From: Bradyrhizobium sp. CCBAU 51627
GTDB lineage: Bacteria > Pseudomonadota > Alphaproteobacteria > Rhizobiales > Xanthobacteraceae
Direction of reading: 5' to 3'
Assembly: GCF_028128765.1 (NCBI RefSeq)
Contig: NZ_LBJG01000024.1
Coordinates: 496,001 to 560,000 of the forward strand
DNA: 64,000 nucleotides
The notes under the pieces are model-generated. The model did no database searches, had not been told where the DNA came from, and saw nothing but the letters and a program-made list of their open reading frames with translations. A program made the position numbers and the translations under genes. Position 1 is the first letter of the stretch. Each line of letters opens with the position of its first letter. Below, one piece after another: positions 1 to 9,687 of the stretch.

Positions 1-186
1 CGCTTCATGCGAGCCGCCGCGCGAGTCGCAAGCAGCGATGGAGGCGTCCTGCGCGACCGAGGTCGTGCAATGGTCACTCGTGAGGCGAGGCCCGCAAGTC
101 GGCGGGCGCAGTTGAGCCCACGAGCGGTTGCTCGTTCTCGCCCGACCCGCAACACCATTCACGTCATCAATAGAGCCCGAGGACCC

Positions 187-1512
187 ATGAACATTGTTGC
201 TCAGCCCAGCGCTGCATCCATCCAGCTTGACAGTCCAGTTGCGAACAGACGGATGACCGCCAGCCTCGGAGGAGGCGTAGCTCTGGAGTGGTACGACTGG
301 AATATCTATGGCGCGATGGCGGCGTTTCTCTCGCCCCACTTCTTTCCTTCTGATGATCCGACGACCTCGCTGCTCGCGGGACTGGCCGTATACGGAGCGG
401 GCTTCTTCGCGCGGCCCCTGGGCGCGGCGCTGCTGGGCCCCGTCGCCGATCGCATCAGCCACAAGCGTGTCATGCTGATCTCGGTCACGGCCATGGCGGT
501 TTGCTCGCTATTGATATCCTTATTGCCGACCTACAAGGACATCGGCGTCATGGCGGCCGTGGCGCTGCTCGTCATGCGACTGATTCAGGGGCTTGCAACC
601 GGCGCTGAAGCTGGTGTCGCCAACGCCATCGCGATTGAACTGGCGCCGCCCGGCAAGGAGGGACGTTTTCTTGGTCTGATCGGCGGCACGTTCATCCAGC
701 TGGGAAACCTCGGATCCAGCCTGGTTGGGTTCCTGGTGAGTGCCTCGGTGGCTCCCGATGTGATGCGCGAGTGGGCTTGGCGCATACCCTTCGCGGTCGG
801 TGGCGTCCTGGGTCTGTTGATCATCTATCTGCGCACCGCGGTGCCGGAAACCTTGATCCATCGCGCCATGCATCGGCAGGATGAGGCTTCGCGCATTCAG
901 GAAACGACGGGCGGGGTGTGGAAGACGCTGTGGAGCGTGCGGCTATCCCTGTTGACTGTCATCCTCGTCATCGGGTCGATGCAGATTGCCAATTATGCCT
1001 GGAATGCCGGGCTGCCCAACATGGCCAATACTGTGTTCAAGGAGAACAGCACCTCTGTGTACGGGATCATGACATTGATGGTCCTGACCTGGATGCTGTC
1101 CGCGCCTTTTGTCGGCGCCTTCGCGGACAAGGTACGGCCCTCGCGTGCCTTCACGCTGCTGCGGCTGCTGCTCATCCCGTGCTTCTTCCTGACGCTGCTC
1201 TACTCCGAAAAGAGCATCTCCACCTTCTTCTTTGTCACGGTGTTCGGCGGCGCCATTGTGGGCTTTAACATGGCTCTCTACAACTTCATCGCGACCACGC
1301 TGATGCCGCGTTCGGTACGGACAACGGGAGTAGCTCTTGGTTATGCACTCGGTGTTTCGATGTTTGGCGGAACGTCACCCTACCTGATGGTCTGGCTGCA
1401 ACGCGAGCAAATTGCCTGGATGTTTCCCGTGTACGGCTCGTTGGTCGCGCTGCTCAGCGTCGTCGTCTACCAGATCGCCAAGAAGCGCGGCCGCGTCTAC
1501 ATCGGTGATTGA
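187..1512 (+). CDS. MHS-type MFS transporter (copy 1)
   Basis: This is a predicted 441-residue inner-membrane symporter of the metabolite:H+ symporter branch of the major facilitator superfamily, which typically imports organic acids or osmolytes. An N-terminal GGGVALEWYDW block (about residues 28-38) and the loop 2-3 signature GPVADRISHK (84-93) are visible, followed by hydrophobic segments consistent with 12 helices. I chose ATG 187, preceded by GAGGA, because the upstream in-frame extension is Arg-rich and not transporter-like. A second copy at 7046-8476 is roughly 85-90% identical by eye. A metallohydrolase follows on the same strand, so it may feed that enzyme. The substrate is not readable from the sequence. 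Confidence 0.88.
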   Translation: MNIVAQPSAASIQLDSPVANRRMTASLGGGVALEWYDWNIYGAMAAFLSPHFFPSDDPTTSLLAGLAVYGAGFFARPLGAALLGPVADRISHKRVMLISVTAMAVCSLLISLLPTYKDIGVMAAVALLVMRLIQGLATGAEAGVANAIAIELAPPGKEGRFLGLIGGTFIQLGNLGSSLVGFLVSASVAPDVMREWAWRIPFAVGGVLGLLIIYLRTAVPETLIHRAMHRQDEASRIQETTGGVWKTLWSVRLSLLTVILVIGSMQIANYAWNAGLPNMANTVFKENSTSVYGIMTLMVLTWMLSAPFVGAFADKVRPSRAFTLLRLLLIPCFFLTLLYSEKSISTFFFVTVFGGAIVGFNMALYNFIATTLMPRSVRTTGVALGYALGVSMFGGTSPYLMVWLQREQIAWMFPVYGSLVALLSVVVYQIAKKRGRVYIGD

Positions 1513-1637
1513 AGGTGCTCTGCCTGCTGCATTCCGCTGCACCAAGGCAGACGCAAGTGTTTTGTGTTCGATGCAAGGCAATGATCGCGGCACACCTCGC
1601 TTGCGGACCGGCGAATTCCTGAACTGGAGTCCAACGA

Positions 1638-4274
1638 ATGAAAACGCCTTCATCGCCGCACTTCACGCCCGTGGACTTGAAGCCATATTTCAACGCCAGG
1701 CGTGCAAATGCCGGTGAGGGTTTTGCCAGCCGCCCGGGCGACATTGGCTGGATCGGTTCGCTTCGCGGGCTGAAGACCCATCGCGGCATGCCCTTTCTCT
1801 TCGGCAGCGAAACAGGGGCGGACGTGCTGGAGCTGCGCCCCGGGGCACCTCCTGTTGCCATCGCGCTGCCACCGAGAATGGCGAGCTATGTGCTGTTCGT
1901 GCTAGTGGCGGCAGACCGACCCAGTGCAAGCCCCGTGGGTTTCGGAGAGATCGGCCCGGCTACGCTGCCTGTGGAAGGCAATCCACTTGGCGATCGGGTA
2001 GCCACTTATGGGCTCCGCTATGCCGACGGCAGCGAGACCGACGTGCCGGTGCTGCGCAGGTTCGCGATCCAGCAGAACCACATCTCCTGGAGTGCGAGTG
2101 CGTTCGCTGCCCTGCCGCTACGCGCCCCGATCGTGCACGCAAGCACCGGCGAGGACTATGTACTCGGCAGAGCGCCGGGGGCGAGCTTCTTCCTGGGCGA
2201 GGCCCGCACCGAATCGGGACGCATGGATCGGCAAGGCGAGAACCTGTGGCTTTACGCGCTCCCGAACCCCTATCCGGACAAGGAGCTTTCGGCGTTGAGT
2301 TTGCGCGCGGAACAGGAAATCTCGCTTGTCTTTGCGGTGACCACGACAACGCTCACCCAGCATCCGCTGCGCCTGCAGTGCCGCCGCAAGCTCAAGGTGC
2401 GGCTGCCGCCCGGGGTCCATCTGAACAAGCTTGGCGAGCTCGATGTCGACGATCGGGGCGAGCAGATCGGCATGGACCTCGGCACGGTCATCTCGGCCCG
2501 CGCAGTGCTCGAGTACTCCAGAGCGGATTGGCTCGGCGCCAAGGTTGATGTGCAGCCCGTCCGCTCCGGGAACGAAGTCATCGTCGAGTACTCCGCGCAT
2601 CCGGACGCAAGGCTCTATCTGCGCTCCGACGATGGCCGCTTGCATGTCTTCGAGCTTCGAGCGCTGGAAGCTGCCGGCAATGCAGGAGGCGCGCCGCTCA
2701 ATGTGACCACAGTCGAACCGGCCACAAGGCCGGTCAGGATCCGCATCGTAGAGAAGGGCAGCGGCGTGCGTGTTGCCGCGCGCCTGCATCTGCACGGTGC
2801 GCACGGGGAGTATCTGCCGCCCAAGGGACATCACCGCAAGGTCAACACCGGCAGGTTCGAAGACTTCGCCGGCGAATTTGCCAACGGGCTGAACCAGTAC
2901 GCCTATGTGGACGGCAGTTGCGAGGCGGACCTGCCGCTCGGACCCGTGTTCGTCGAGATCTGCCGGGGTTTTGAGGTGCATCCGCTGCGCACCATCGTCG
3001 AAATCACTGCGACCACCGACAATCTCATCTTTGAGCTCGATCGTGTGCTGCGCTGGCGCGAACAGGGATGGGTCAGCTCCGATACGCACGTCCATTTCCT
3101 GAGTCCGCAGACAGCGCTGCTCGAGGGCAAGGCTGAGGGTGTCAACGTCGTCAACCTGCTCGCGGCACAATGGGGCGAGCTATTCACCAACGTCGCTGAT
3201 TTCGACGGCCGCACGACGATCGGGGCAAAGGATTTCGGTGGGGACGGAGAATTTCTGGTTCGGGTCGGCACGGAGAACCGAATGCAGGTTCTGGGGCACA
3301 TATCGCTGCTCGGCTACGAAGGCGAGATGATCAATCCGCTCTCTTGCGGCGGGTCCAACGAAGCTGCGATCGGCGATGTCCTCGAAGCGACCATGGCTGC
3401 CTGGGCGGAGCGCTGCCGCCAGCAAGGGGGACTGGTCGTGATGCCGCACGCGCCGAACCCCCAAGCCGAGCGGGCGGCCGACATTGTGCTCGGCCTTGTC
3501 GATGCCATCGAAATGATGTCGTTCAACCCGCGGACCGCGCAGATCAGCGCGTTTGGCCTGGCCGACTGGTACCGCTATCTCAACATCGGATACCATCTGC
3601 CGCTGGTAGCCGGCTCCGACAAGATGGACGCGGCCGCACTCCTCGGCGGTTCGCGGACCTATGTGCGGCTGGGCGAGCGCGACTTCACCTATCGCAATTG
3701 GATGGAGGCCGTGCGTCGCGGGGATACGTTCATCACGGTCGGGCCTCTGGTTGAGATGATCGTCGAAGGCCAGCGTCCCGGGAGCACGATCCCGCTTTCC
3801 CGTTCAGGCGGCACGCTTGGCATCGACTGGCGCATCGAATCGGTCAGCGTTGCACCGACACGGCTGGAGCTGATCCGTAACGGCACGGTGGTCGAGGAAG
3901 TCCGATGTGCCAGCTTGTCGTCCAAAGGTCAGCTCTCGCTGCACGTCACCGAGTCCTGCTGGATCGCGCTACGCGTGCGGGGCAGTGTCGCTGGACGCGA
4001 GGCTGACATCGCGGCGCACACCAGTGCTGTCTACGTCACAGTTGGCGAGATGCCCATCTTTGCCACTGCGGACGCCGTGGCGGTCCTTGCGCAAATCGAG
4101 GGATCGATCGCCTATATGGATACGCTTGCCCCGAAGTCCAATGAGGCGCGGCACGCGCGGCTGCGAGCCACCCTGGAACTTGCGCATCATCGCCTGCATC
4201 ACAAGCTGCACGAGCTCGGCGCCAGCCACCACCATGCGCCCGTTCACTCCGTTCACGTTGAACGCGAGCATTGA
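1638..4274 (+). CDS. CehA/McbA-family metallohydrolase
   Basis: This 878-residue protein resembles the CehA/McbA metallohydrolases, a PHP-like family whose named members hydrolyse carbaryl. The metal-binding start is visible as SSDTHVHF near residues 480-487, with further His/Asp-rich stretches such as VVMPHAPNP downstream. The N-terminal half looks like beta-rich accessory domains. The C-terminus is rich in histidine (SHHHAPVHSVHVEREH). The start at ATG 1638 is 125 bases after the transporter, so the two may be cotranscribed. No signal peptide is evident. The natural substrate is unknown; the transporter and sugar-acid neighbours suggest an ester or amide of a plant or soil compound, which is inference. 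Confidence 0.75.
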   Translation: MKTPSSPHFTPVDLKPYFNARRANAGEGFASRPGDIGWIGSLRGLKTHRGMPFLFGSETGADVLELRPGAPPVAIALPPRMASYVLFVLVAADRPSASPVGFGEIGPATLPVEGNPLGDRVATYGLRYADGSETDVPVLRRFAIQQNHISWSASAFAALPLRAPIVHASTGEDYVLGRAPGASFFLGEARTESGRMDRQGENLWLYALPNPYPDKELSALSLRAEQEISLVFAVTTTTLTQHPLRLQCRRKLKVRLPPGVHLNKLGELDVDDRGEQIGMDLGTVISARAVLEYSRADWLGAKVDVQPVRSGNEVIVEYSAHPDARLYLRSDDGRLHVFELRALEAAGNAGGAPLNVTTVEPATRPVRIRIVEKGSGVRVAARLHLHGAHGEYLPPKGHHRKVNTGRFEDFAGEFANGLNQYAYVDGSCEADLPLGPVFVEICRGFEVHPLRTIVEITATTDNLIFELDRVLRWREQGWVSSDTHVHFLSPQTALLEGKAEGVNVVNLLAAQWGELFTNVADFDGRTTIGAKDFGGDGEFLVRVGTENRMQVLGHISLLGYEGEMINPLSCGGSNEAAIGDVLEATMAAWAERCRQQGGLVVMPHAPNPQAERAADIVLGLVDAIEMMSFNPRTAQISAFGLADWYRYLNIGYHLPLVAGSDKMDAAALLGGSRTYVRLGERDFTYRNWMEAVRRGDTFITVGPLVEMIVEGQRPGSTIPLSRSGGTLGIDWRIESVSVAPTRLELIRNGTVVEEVRCASLSSKGQLSLHVTESCWIALRVRGSVAGREADIAAHTSAVYVTVGEMPIFATADAVAVLAQIEGSIAYMDTLAPKSNEARHARLRATLELAHHRLHHKLHELGASHHHAPVHSVHVEREH

Positions 4275-4413
4275 AAACCTCTGTGCCGTCGTCTCTTGGG
4301 AGGTGTCATGGCATAGTCACCGATCTACTTTTCGCGCGACAATGAAATGGGCGAACAGCACTGCGTTTCGACCGGCTCCTGGGGCCTTGGGGAGGTCAAA
4401 CTACCTCCTTATA

Positions 4414-4427
4414 TGAAATCGTTTTCA
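4414..4427. promoter_or_regulatory. Possible second LacI-type operator half-match
   Basis: The sequence TGAAATCGTTTTCA shares the TGAAATCG...TTTCA core with the perfect palindrome at 5724-5743 and is a near-palindrome with one mismatched pair. It lies between two convergent genes, just past the end of the LacI-type gene, which is an unusual place for a repressor site. It could act as a looping or auxiliary site, or be chance. Confidence 0.4.
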
Positions 4428-4435
4428 AATGGTGG

Positions 4436-5527
4436 TCATACATCTCGGCTGCGCCGCCGGCGGGCGGGCCCTTCGCCAGAGCGTGGCGGCGCGCTCGATG
4501 AGCGCATGACCAGGCGGTAGGGCAACAGGACGCTTTTGGGAACCGGGCTTCCGGCGATGGCATTAATTAGGTAATCGGCGGCCCCTCGGCCGATTTCAGC
4601 TGCCGGAACACTGACGGTTGTGAGCGGGGGGTCCATTTGCGCCGCGAGCTCCACATCGTCAAATCCTGTGATGGATAGCGCGGTCGGAACGATCAGCCCC
4701 ATTTTTCGAGCCTCTGCCATGGCACCGATGGCAAGCGTGTCGGTGGTGCAGATCACCGCTGTCGTATCAGGGTGGTCGGTCAGGAGTTGACGAAGGGCGC
4801 TGCGGCCCTGGGCAAGCGAATAATCGGCCTTGATGATCTGGGTCGGCTTGAGCGGCAGGCCGGCGTCCGAGAGCGCGCGCTGAATTCCCTCGAGCCTGGC
4901 GCGGGATCTGTCGTTGGAGGTTGCAACAACGTTGGCGATCGCGCCGAATCGGACATGTCCAAGCCTTAGGAGATACTCGGTCATTTCCCGGGTCGCGCTT
5001 TCGTTATCGATCCCGATCGCGGGGATACCGCCACCTGCCTTGGAAACATAGGTCGTGATGACGGGTACGCCGGCCTGTTCGATCAGGCTCCTCAGTTCAC
5101 GTCCATGGGAGCCGCCAACCAGCACGATTCCATCGATGCCGCGTTCGACAAGGCTCTGCAGTTCCTGGAATTCCCGCCGTTGGTCATACTGGGAATTCGC
5201 AATGAACAGCGTGTAACCGCTTTCGCTGAGGCGGTTCTGCAGCGCCTCCACCCCTTCCGCAAAGATGCCGAGCGCCAGCGTCGGGACGATGACGCCGACA
5301 GTCCGCATGCGTCCCGATTTCAAGGCCCTGGCCGCGCTATCGCGCGTATAGGAGAGGTCATTGATATGCCGCATGACCCTGTCGCGAAGCTCCGGCCGCA
5401 CGATATCGGGATGATTGAGGACGCGCGAGACGGTCGCCGGTGAGACATTTGCCTTCCGGGCGACGTCCTCGATCTTCACGCGCGGTTGCTGGCGGCCTTT
5501 GGGGTCGATGACAGGTTTCTTGTCCAT
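4436..5527 (-). CDS. LacI-family transcriptional regulator
   Basis: This 363-residue LacI/GalR repressor has an N-terminal helix-turn-helix at about residues 16-40 (VKIEDVARKANVSPATVSRVLN) and a hinge rich in Ala and Arg (AARALKSGRMRTVGVIVP). A periplasmic-binding-protein-like effector domain follows, with the family core TGFDDVELAAQMDPPLTTVSVP near residue 295. It is transcribed away from the CoA-transferase operon. It most likely binds the 20-bp palindrome at 5724-5743 and represses the catabolic genes until a sugar or sugar-acid inducer is present. The effector is unknown. A Gln/Lys/Arg-containing tail precedes the HTH. Confidence 0.9.
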   Translation of the reverse strand: MDKKPVIDPKGRQQPRVKIEDVARKANVSPATVSRVLNHPDIVRPELRDRVMRHINDLSYTRDSAARALKSGRMRTVGVIVPTLALGIFAEGVEALQNRLSESGYTLFIANSQYDQRREFQELQSLVERGIDGIVLVGGSHGRELRSLIEQAGVPVITTYVSKAGGGIPAIGIDNESATREMTEYLLRLGHVRFGAIANVVATSNDRSRARLEGIQRALSDAGLPLKPTQIIKADYSLAQGRSALRQLLTDHPDTTAVICTTDTLAIGAMAEARKMGLIVPTALSITGFDDVELAAQMDPPLTTVSVPAAEIGRGAADYLINAIAGSPVPKSVLLPYRLVMRSSSAPPRSGEGPARRRRSRDV

Positions 5528-5723
5528 CTGCTCTGGTCAATCGCGGAGAAGGAGAGGGTCTCCCGCTCAAAGCTTTAACCATCCCGAGCACCACATGCTC
5601 AAGTCCTGTGTGTGACGATCCCGCGCTATCTGTGGTCCTCCCAGCGCGGACGGCAGGTGAGCTGGTCGGGCGGCATTCGAAAAATCTGTTGATCCGCTTG
5701 ACTCCGTTCAAAGGAGGGAATAA

Positions 5724-5743
5724 TTCTGAAATCGATTTCAGAA
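5724..5743. promoter_or_regulatory. LacI-family operator palindrome
   Basis: TTCTGAAATCGATTTCAGAA is a perfect 20-bp palindrome with the central CG typical of LacI/GalR operators. It lies 51 bases before the CoA-transferase start and about 200 bases from the divergent regulator gene. This supports starting the CoA-transferase at 5794, because a longer reading frame would translate the operator. Confidence 0.75.
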
Positions 5744-5793
5744 ATGAAGTAAGAAAATACCGTCATCTTCACGGAAGCCGAAGGCACGAACGT

Positions 5794-6987
5794 ATGGTCG
5801 ATCTATTGAAGGGCATTCGTGTCCTGAGCTTCAATCACTTCCTGATGGGTCCGGTCGGGGTGCAGTTTCTGGCGGACCTCGGCGCTGACGTGATCGCCGT
5901 AGAGCCTCCCGGCGGGGCCTTTCAGAGGAAATGGGGCGGAGCGGACAAGCGGGTCGACGGCCAGTCGATGTTGCTTCTCACCGGAAACCGCAACAAGCGC
6001 AGCCTCACGCTAGATCTGAAAAAACCCGAAGCCGTGGCCATTGCCAGGCAATTGATCGCGCAATCGGATGTGATCACAGAGAACTTTCGCCCGGGCGTGC
6101 TCGACAAGCTGGGCCTTGGCTATGAGAATGCAAAGAAGATCAATCCTCAGATCATCTACGCTGCCGCCTCCGGCTACGGTCCTGACGGGCCCTACGTCAA
6201 TCGCCCCGGCCAGGATCTTTTGATCCAGGCGCTGTCAGGACTTGCGATGATCACCGGAAGTCGCGAGCAAGGGCCGCGGGCTGTGGGCGTTTCCGCCATT
6301 GATCATCACGGCGCTGCGTTGTTTGCGGCGGGGATCCTGGCTGCCCTGGTGAGAAAAGCGCGCACGGGGCAGGGCTGCCGCGTCGATGTCAGCCTGCTGT
6401 CGGCAGCGCTCGACCTGCAGATGGAATCTTTTACCTGCTACCTGAACGGCAAAAGGCCTGACGACGTCCGTCAGCCGGGCCCCGTAGCCGGCTGGTACTA
6501 CGGAGCACCTTACGGCATCTACGCGACGCGCGATGGACACATTGCGATCTCTCTGGGATCGCTGGAGGCGCTCTCGGACGCGCTCGGCCTGCCTGCCGAT
6601 CAGCGAATTCCTGACCAGGAGGCCTATCGCCGGCGGGATGAAGCCTCGGCCCTGATTGCCGCCAACGTCGCTAAGCGCTCAACCACGGAATGCATCGTCC
6701 TGTTCGAAGCGCACGGAATTTGGCACGCCGCCGTCAACGATTATGCCGAGGTCGTTGCCGATCCGCAAATCGCGCACAACAAAAACTTCCAGGTCGTCGC
6801 TGGTGCAACGGGGACTCCCATCACGCTTGTCAGCCATCCCGTGCGCTACGACGGGGAGCTGCCGGATGTGCGTTTGCCGCCGCAAAAGCTTGGTGCGCAA
6901 ACGGAAGAGATCCTGAAAGAGCTCGGCTATGACGCCCGGCAATTGAAGGATCTCTACGAGACGGGCGCCGTCGGCGCTGCAGAATAG
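5794..6987 (+). CDS. Family III CoA-transferase (CaiB/BaiF type)
   Basis: This is a predicted 397-residue cytoplasmic CoA-transferase of the CaiB/BaiF/formyl-CoA transferase family, which moves CoA between carboxylic acids through an enzyme-bound glutamyl or aspartyl intermediate. The N-terminus (VLSFNHFLMGPVGVQFLADLGADVI) and the GQD motif carrying the conserved catalytic Asp near residue 140 are visible. The length matches the family. It is the first gene after the LacI-type operator and is followed 58 bases later by the second MHS transporter. The acid substrate cannot be read. In this context it would activate an imported carboxylate. Confidence 0.85.
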   Translation: MVDLLKGIRVLSFNHFLMGPVGVQFLADLGADVIAVEPPGGAFQRKWGGADKRVDGQSMLLLTGNRNKRSLTLDLKKPEAVAIARQLIAQSDVITENFRPGVLDKLGLGYENAKKINPQIIYAAASGYGPDGPYVNRPGQDLLIQALSGLAMITGSREQGPRAVGVSAIDHHGAALFAAGILAALVRKARTGQGCRVDVSLLSAALDLQMESFTCYLNGKRPDDVRQPGPVAGWYYGAPYGIYATRDGHIAISLGSLEALSDALGLPADQRIPDQEAYRRRDEASALIAANVAKRSTTECIVLFEAHGIWHAAVNDYAEVVADPQIAHNKNFQVVAGATGTPITLVSHPVRYDGELPDVRLPPQKLGAQTEEILKELGYDARQLKDLYETGAVGAAE

Positions 6988-7045
6988 CATGACCAAAGAA
7001 AAATAAGCTTCGCGAAAGAAGCGCGCTTTCACAACAGGAGGGACC

Positions 7046-8476
7046 ATGGGAATGGGACATAAGCCAACTCGCGCGCGCTTTTTCGGCGACGCTTCCAGCA
7101 ACGTTTACTCTTCGACGTCAGCGCAAGCGGCGATGCCGCTTGGCGGAGAGGTGAACACCTTCGTTCACGTCAGTCCCGTGTCCGATGCGCCTGAGGGGCA
7201 AATTGCCACCAGGACAATGACGGCAGGTCTCGGAGGAGGCGTTGCGCTCGAATGGTACGATTGGAACGTCTATGGCGTGATGGCGGCGTTTTTGTCGCCA
7301 CATTTCTTCCCGTCCAATGATCCCACCACCTCGTTGCTCGCGGCACTCGCCGTCTACGGAGCCGGCTTCTTCGCGCGGCCGCTGGGCGCGGCCCTGCTCG
7401 GTCCGGTCGCCGATCGCATCAGCCACAAACGAGTGATGATGATCTCGGTCACGGCGATGGCGCTGTGCTCGCTCTTGATCGCGCTTCTGCCGACTTACAG
7501 GGATATCGGGGTCACCGCGGCGGTTGCGCTGCTTCTCCTTCGTCTTGTTCAAGGACTGGCGACCGGCGCTGAAGCCGGCGTCGCTAACGCCATCGCCATC
7601 GAGCTGGCGCCGCCCGGCCGGGAAGGGCGTTATCTGGGCCTGATCAGTGGTTCGTTTATCCAGCTCGGCATCTTCGGATCCAGCATGGTCGCCTTTCTGG
7701 TGAGCGCGTCGGTCGCCCCCGAGGCGATGCGCGAATGGGCTTGGCGTCTGCCATTCGCCGTGGGCGGCGTGCTTGGCCTCTTGATCATTTATCTGCGCAG
7801 CACCCTTCCAGAAACCTTGATCAATCGCGCGATGCACCGGCAACATGAGCTGTCGCGCATTCAGGATACGACAGGCGGAGTCTGGAAGACGCTTTGGAGC
7901 GTCCGGCTATCGCTGCTCGCCGTCATTCTGGTAATCGGGTCGGTGCAGATCGCGAACTACGCCTGGAACACCGGCCTGCCCAACATGGCCAACACCGTGT
8001 TCAAGGAGGATAGCACGTCAGTCTACGGCATCATGACGCTGATGCTCCTGATCTGGATGTTTGCCGCACCGTTGGTTGGTGCGTTCGCCGACAAGGTCCG
8101 GCCCTCGCGCGCTTTCACGCTTCTGCGGCTGTTGCTCATTCCGTGCTTCTTTCTGACACTGGTCTATTCGCAGAAGAGCATCTCCACGTTCTTCTTTGTC
8201 ACGGTGTTCGGCGGCGCCATAGTCGGCTTCAACATGGCCCTCTACAACTTCATCGCCACAACCCTGATGCCGCGTGCCGTGCGGACCACAGGGGTGGCCC
8301 TCGGCTACGCGTTGGGCGTGTCGCTGTTCGGCGGGACGTCACCCTATCTGCTCGTGTGGTTACAACGTGAGCAGATCGCCTGGATGTTTCCTGCCTATGG
8401 ATCGTTGATCGCGCTGCTCAGCGTCGTGGTCTACCAGATCGCAAGAAAGCGTGGCCGCGTCTACATCGGCGACTGA
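7046..8476 (+). CDS. MHS-type MFS transporter (copy 2)
   Basis: This 476-residue transporter is a close paralogue of the one at 187-1512, with the same VALEWYDWNVYG and GPVADRISHK motifs and near-identical membrane segments. The N-terminus is about 35 residues longer and different in sequence. ATG 7046 has a strong ribosome site (AGGAGGG, 4-10 bases upstream). It sits between the CoA-transferase and the GH88-like hydrolase on the same strand, so it belongs to the operator-controlled operon. Two near-duplicates so close together suggest a local duplication with retained function on related substrates. Confidence 0.88.
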   Translation: MGMGHKPTRARFFGDASSNVYSSTSAQAAMPLGGEVNTFVHVSPVSDAPEGQIATRTMTAGLGGGVALEWYDWNVYGVMAAFLSPHFFPSNDPTTSLLAALAVYGAGFFARPLGAALLGPVADRISHKRVMMISVTAMALCSLLIALLPTYRDIGVTAAVALLLLRLVQGLATGAEAGVANAIAIELAPPGREGRYLGLISGSFIQLGIFGSSMVAFLVSASVAPEAMREWAWRLPFAVGGVLGLLIIYLRSTLPETLINRAMHRQHELSRIQDTTGGVWKTLWSVRLSLLAVILVIGSVQIANYAWNTGLPNMANTVFKEDSTSVYGIMTLMLLIWMFAAPLVGAFADKVRPSRAFTLLRLLLIPCFFLTLVYSQKSISTFFFVTVFGGAIVGFNMALYNFIATTLMPRAVRTTGVALGYALGVSLFGGTSPYLLVWLQREQIAWMFPAYGSLIALLSVVVYQIARKRGRVYIGD

Positions 8477-8538
8477 CCCCAGCCTGCCTCCCCACTGCGC
8501 CTCGTGGCGTAAAGAGAAACCCTGTCGGACCAAGAATA

Positions 8539-9687
8539 ATGTCGAGAAGCGAATATCTTTCCGCGCGCGAGCGCATGCTCACGCGCATTGCACAGACCCG
8601 GGACGCTGCACGCTCCGGCCTGCCACACTGGGCGAGTACCGTGGACGGAACCTGGACGTTCACGCCCGACGGTGATTGGACTGGCGGAGCGTTCGTCGGT
8701 GAGCTCTGGCTTGCGCATCTCGCTGACCCGAGGCGGTTCTCAATCGACGATGCGCATGCAGCGCTAAGTCGGATGTTGCCACGTGCCGAGCGGCTTACGG
8801 CCTTCAAGGGTTTCGGATTCTATCATGCTGGCGCCCTCGGCAGCATTCTTTTTACGGATGAAACCGCGCGCGCGGCGGCTCTGACAGCAGCAAGGTCGCT
8901 TCGGGACATGTATGATCCACGCCTCGGACTGATCCCGTTGGGCGGGGATGCCGAGGAGGCAAGCGCAGTCGGGGCCTCCGAGAGCAGCATCGACTCCCTC
9001 CAGGCGATAGGCCTGCTCTATTGGGCCGCCGACGAGGTTGGCGATGCCCGGATGGAGGAGGTTGCCAATGCGCATATGCGGCGCGTCCTGGAGATCCACG
9101 TGCGGCCGGATAATTCGGTGATCCAGTCCTCCACGCTCGACCCGCACACCGGCAAGGTTCTCAGAACACACACGCACAAGGGATATAGCGATATCAGCAC
9201 CTGGGGCCGGGCGCAGGGATGGGCGATGCTCTACACCGCTCACGCCGCCATGGTTCGCCCGAAAGAGCCGTTATGGCGCGATTACGCCGTGCGGGTTCTT
9301 GGCTGGTGGATCGACCATGTCCCTGCCGACCTCATTGCCTACTGGGATTTCGACGATCCGGCGATCCCCAACACCAGCAGGGATACTGCGGCCACTGCTA
9401 TCGCCGCTGCCTCGGCGCTGCGTCTCGCATCCGCACTTGGTCCTGAGGAGGGCGCCAAGTATCGAGTGTTTGCGGAGCGCACAGTAACGCAGCTGTCGAA
9501 ATACCTGACACCGACTGCTCCCGAAGACCGGCGCCCGCCCGGAATGCTCACCGGCGGCTGCTTCACCCGAAAGGCAATCGTGCGCGATATCGATGCGGCG
9601 GAGAACGTCGAGTTGATCTTCGGAAGCTACTTCCTGTTTGAATGTCTTGCCATCCTGACGGGGCTGCTCCCATCTGGACGGATCTAG
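8539..9687 (+). CDS. GH88-like unsaturated glucuronyl hydrolase
   Basis: This 382-residue protein has the alpha6/alpha6-barrel pattern of glycoside hydrolase family 88, which removes the unsaturated uronate left at chain ends by polysaccharide lyases. Family hallmarks are SSIDSLQAIGLLYWAA (candidate catalytic Asp near 152), STWGRAQGWAMLY, and WDFDDPAIPNTSRDTAATAIAA. Characterised members have an additional Asp in an H-D-x-G-F motif. Here the matching stretch reads KGFGF, so substrate handling may differ. No signal peptide is seen, so it probably acts on imported oligomers. It lies 62 bases after the transporter and ahead of a sugar-acid lyase and an aldehyde dehydrogenase. Confidence 0.78.
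   Translation: MSRSEYLSARERMLTRIAQTRDAARSGLPHWASTVDGTWTFTPDGDWTGGAFVGELWLAHLADPRRFSIDDAHAALSRMLPRAERLTAFKGFGFYHAGALGSILFTDETARAAALTAARSLRDMYDPRLGLIPLGGDAEEASAVGASESSIDSLQAIGLLYWAADEVGDARMEEVANAHMRRVLEIHVRPDNSVIQSSTLDPHTGKVLRTHTHKGYSDISTWGRAQGWAMLYTAHAAMVRPKEPLWRDYAVRVLGWWIDHVPADLIAYWDFDDPAIPNTSRDTAATAIAAASALRLASALGPEEGAKYRVFAERTVTQLSKYLTPTAPEDRRPPGMLTGGCFTRKAIVRDIDAAENVELIFGSYFLFECLAILTGLLPSGRI

Noticed and set aside
7..186. In-frame extension upstream of the first MHS transporter
   Set aside because: It is Arg-rich and unlike the family; ATG 187 has a ribosome site and gives the normal start.
2118..3170. 350-residue minus-strand frame inside the metallohydrolase gene
   Set aside because: It is a shadow of a GC-rich gene on the opposite strand.
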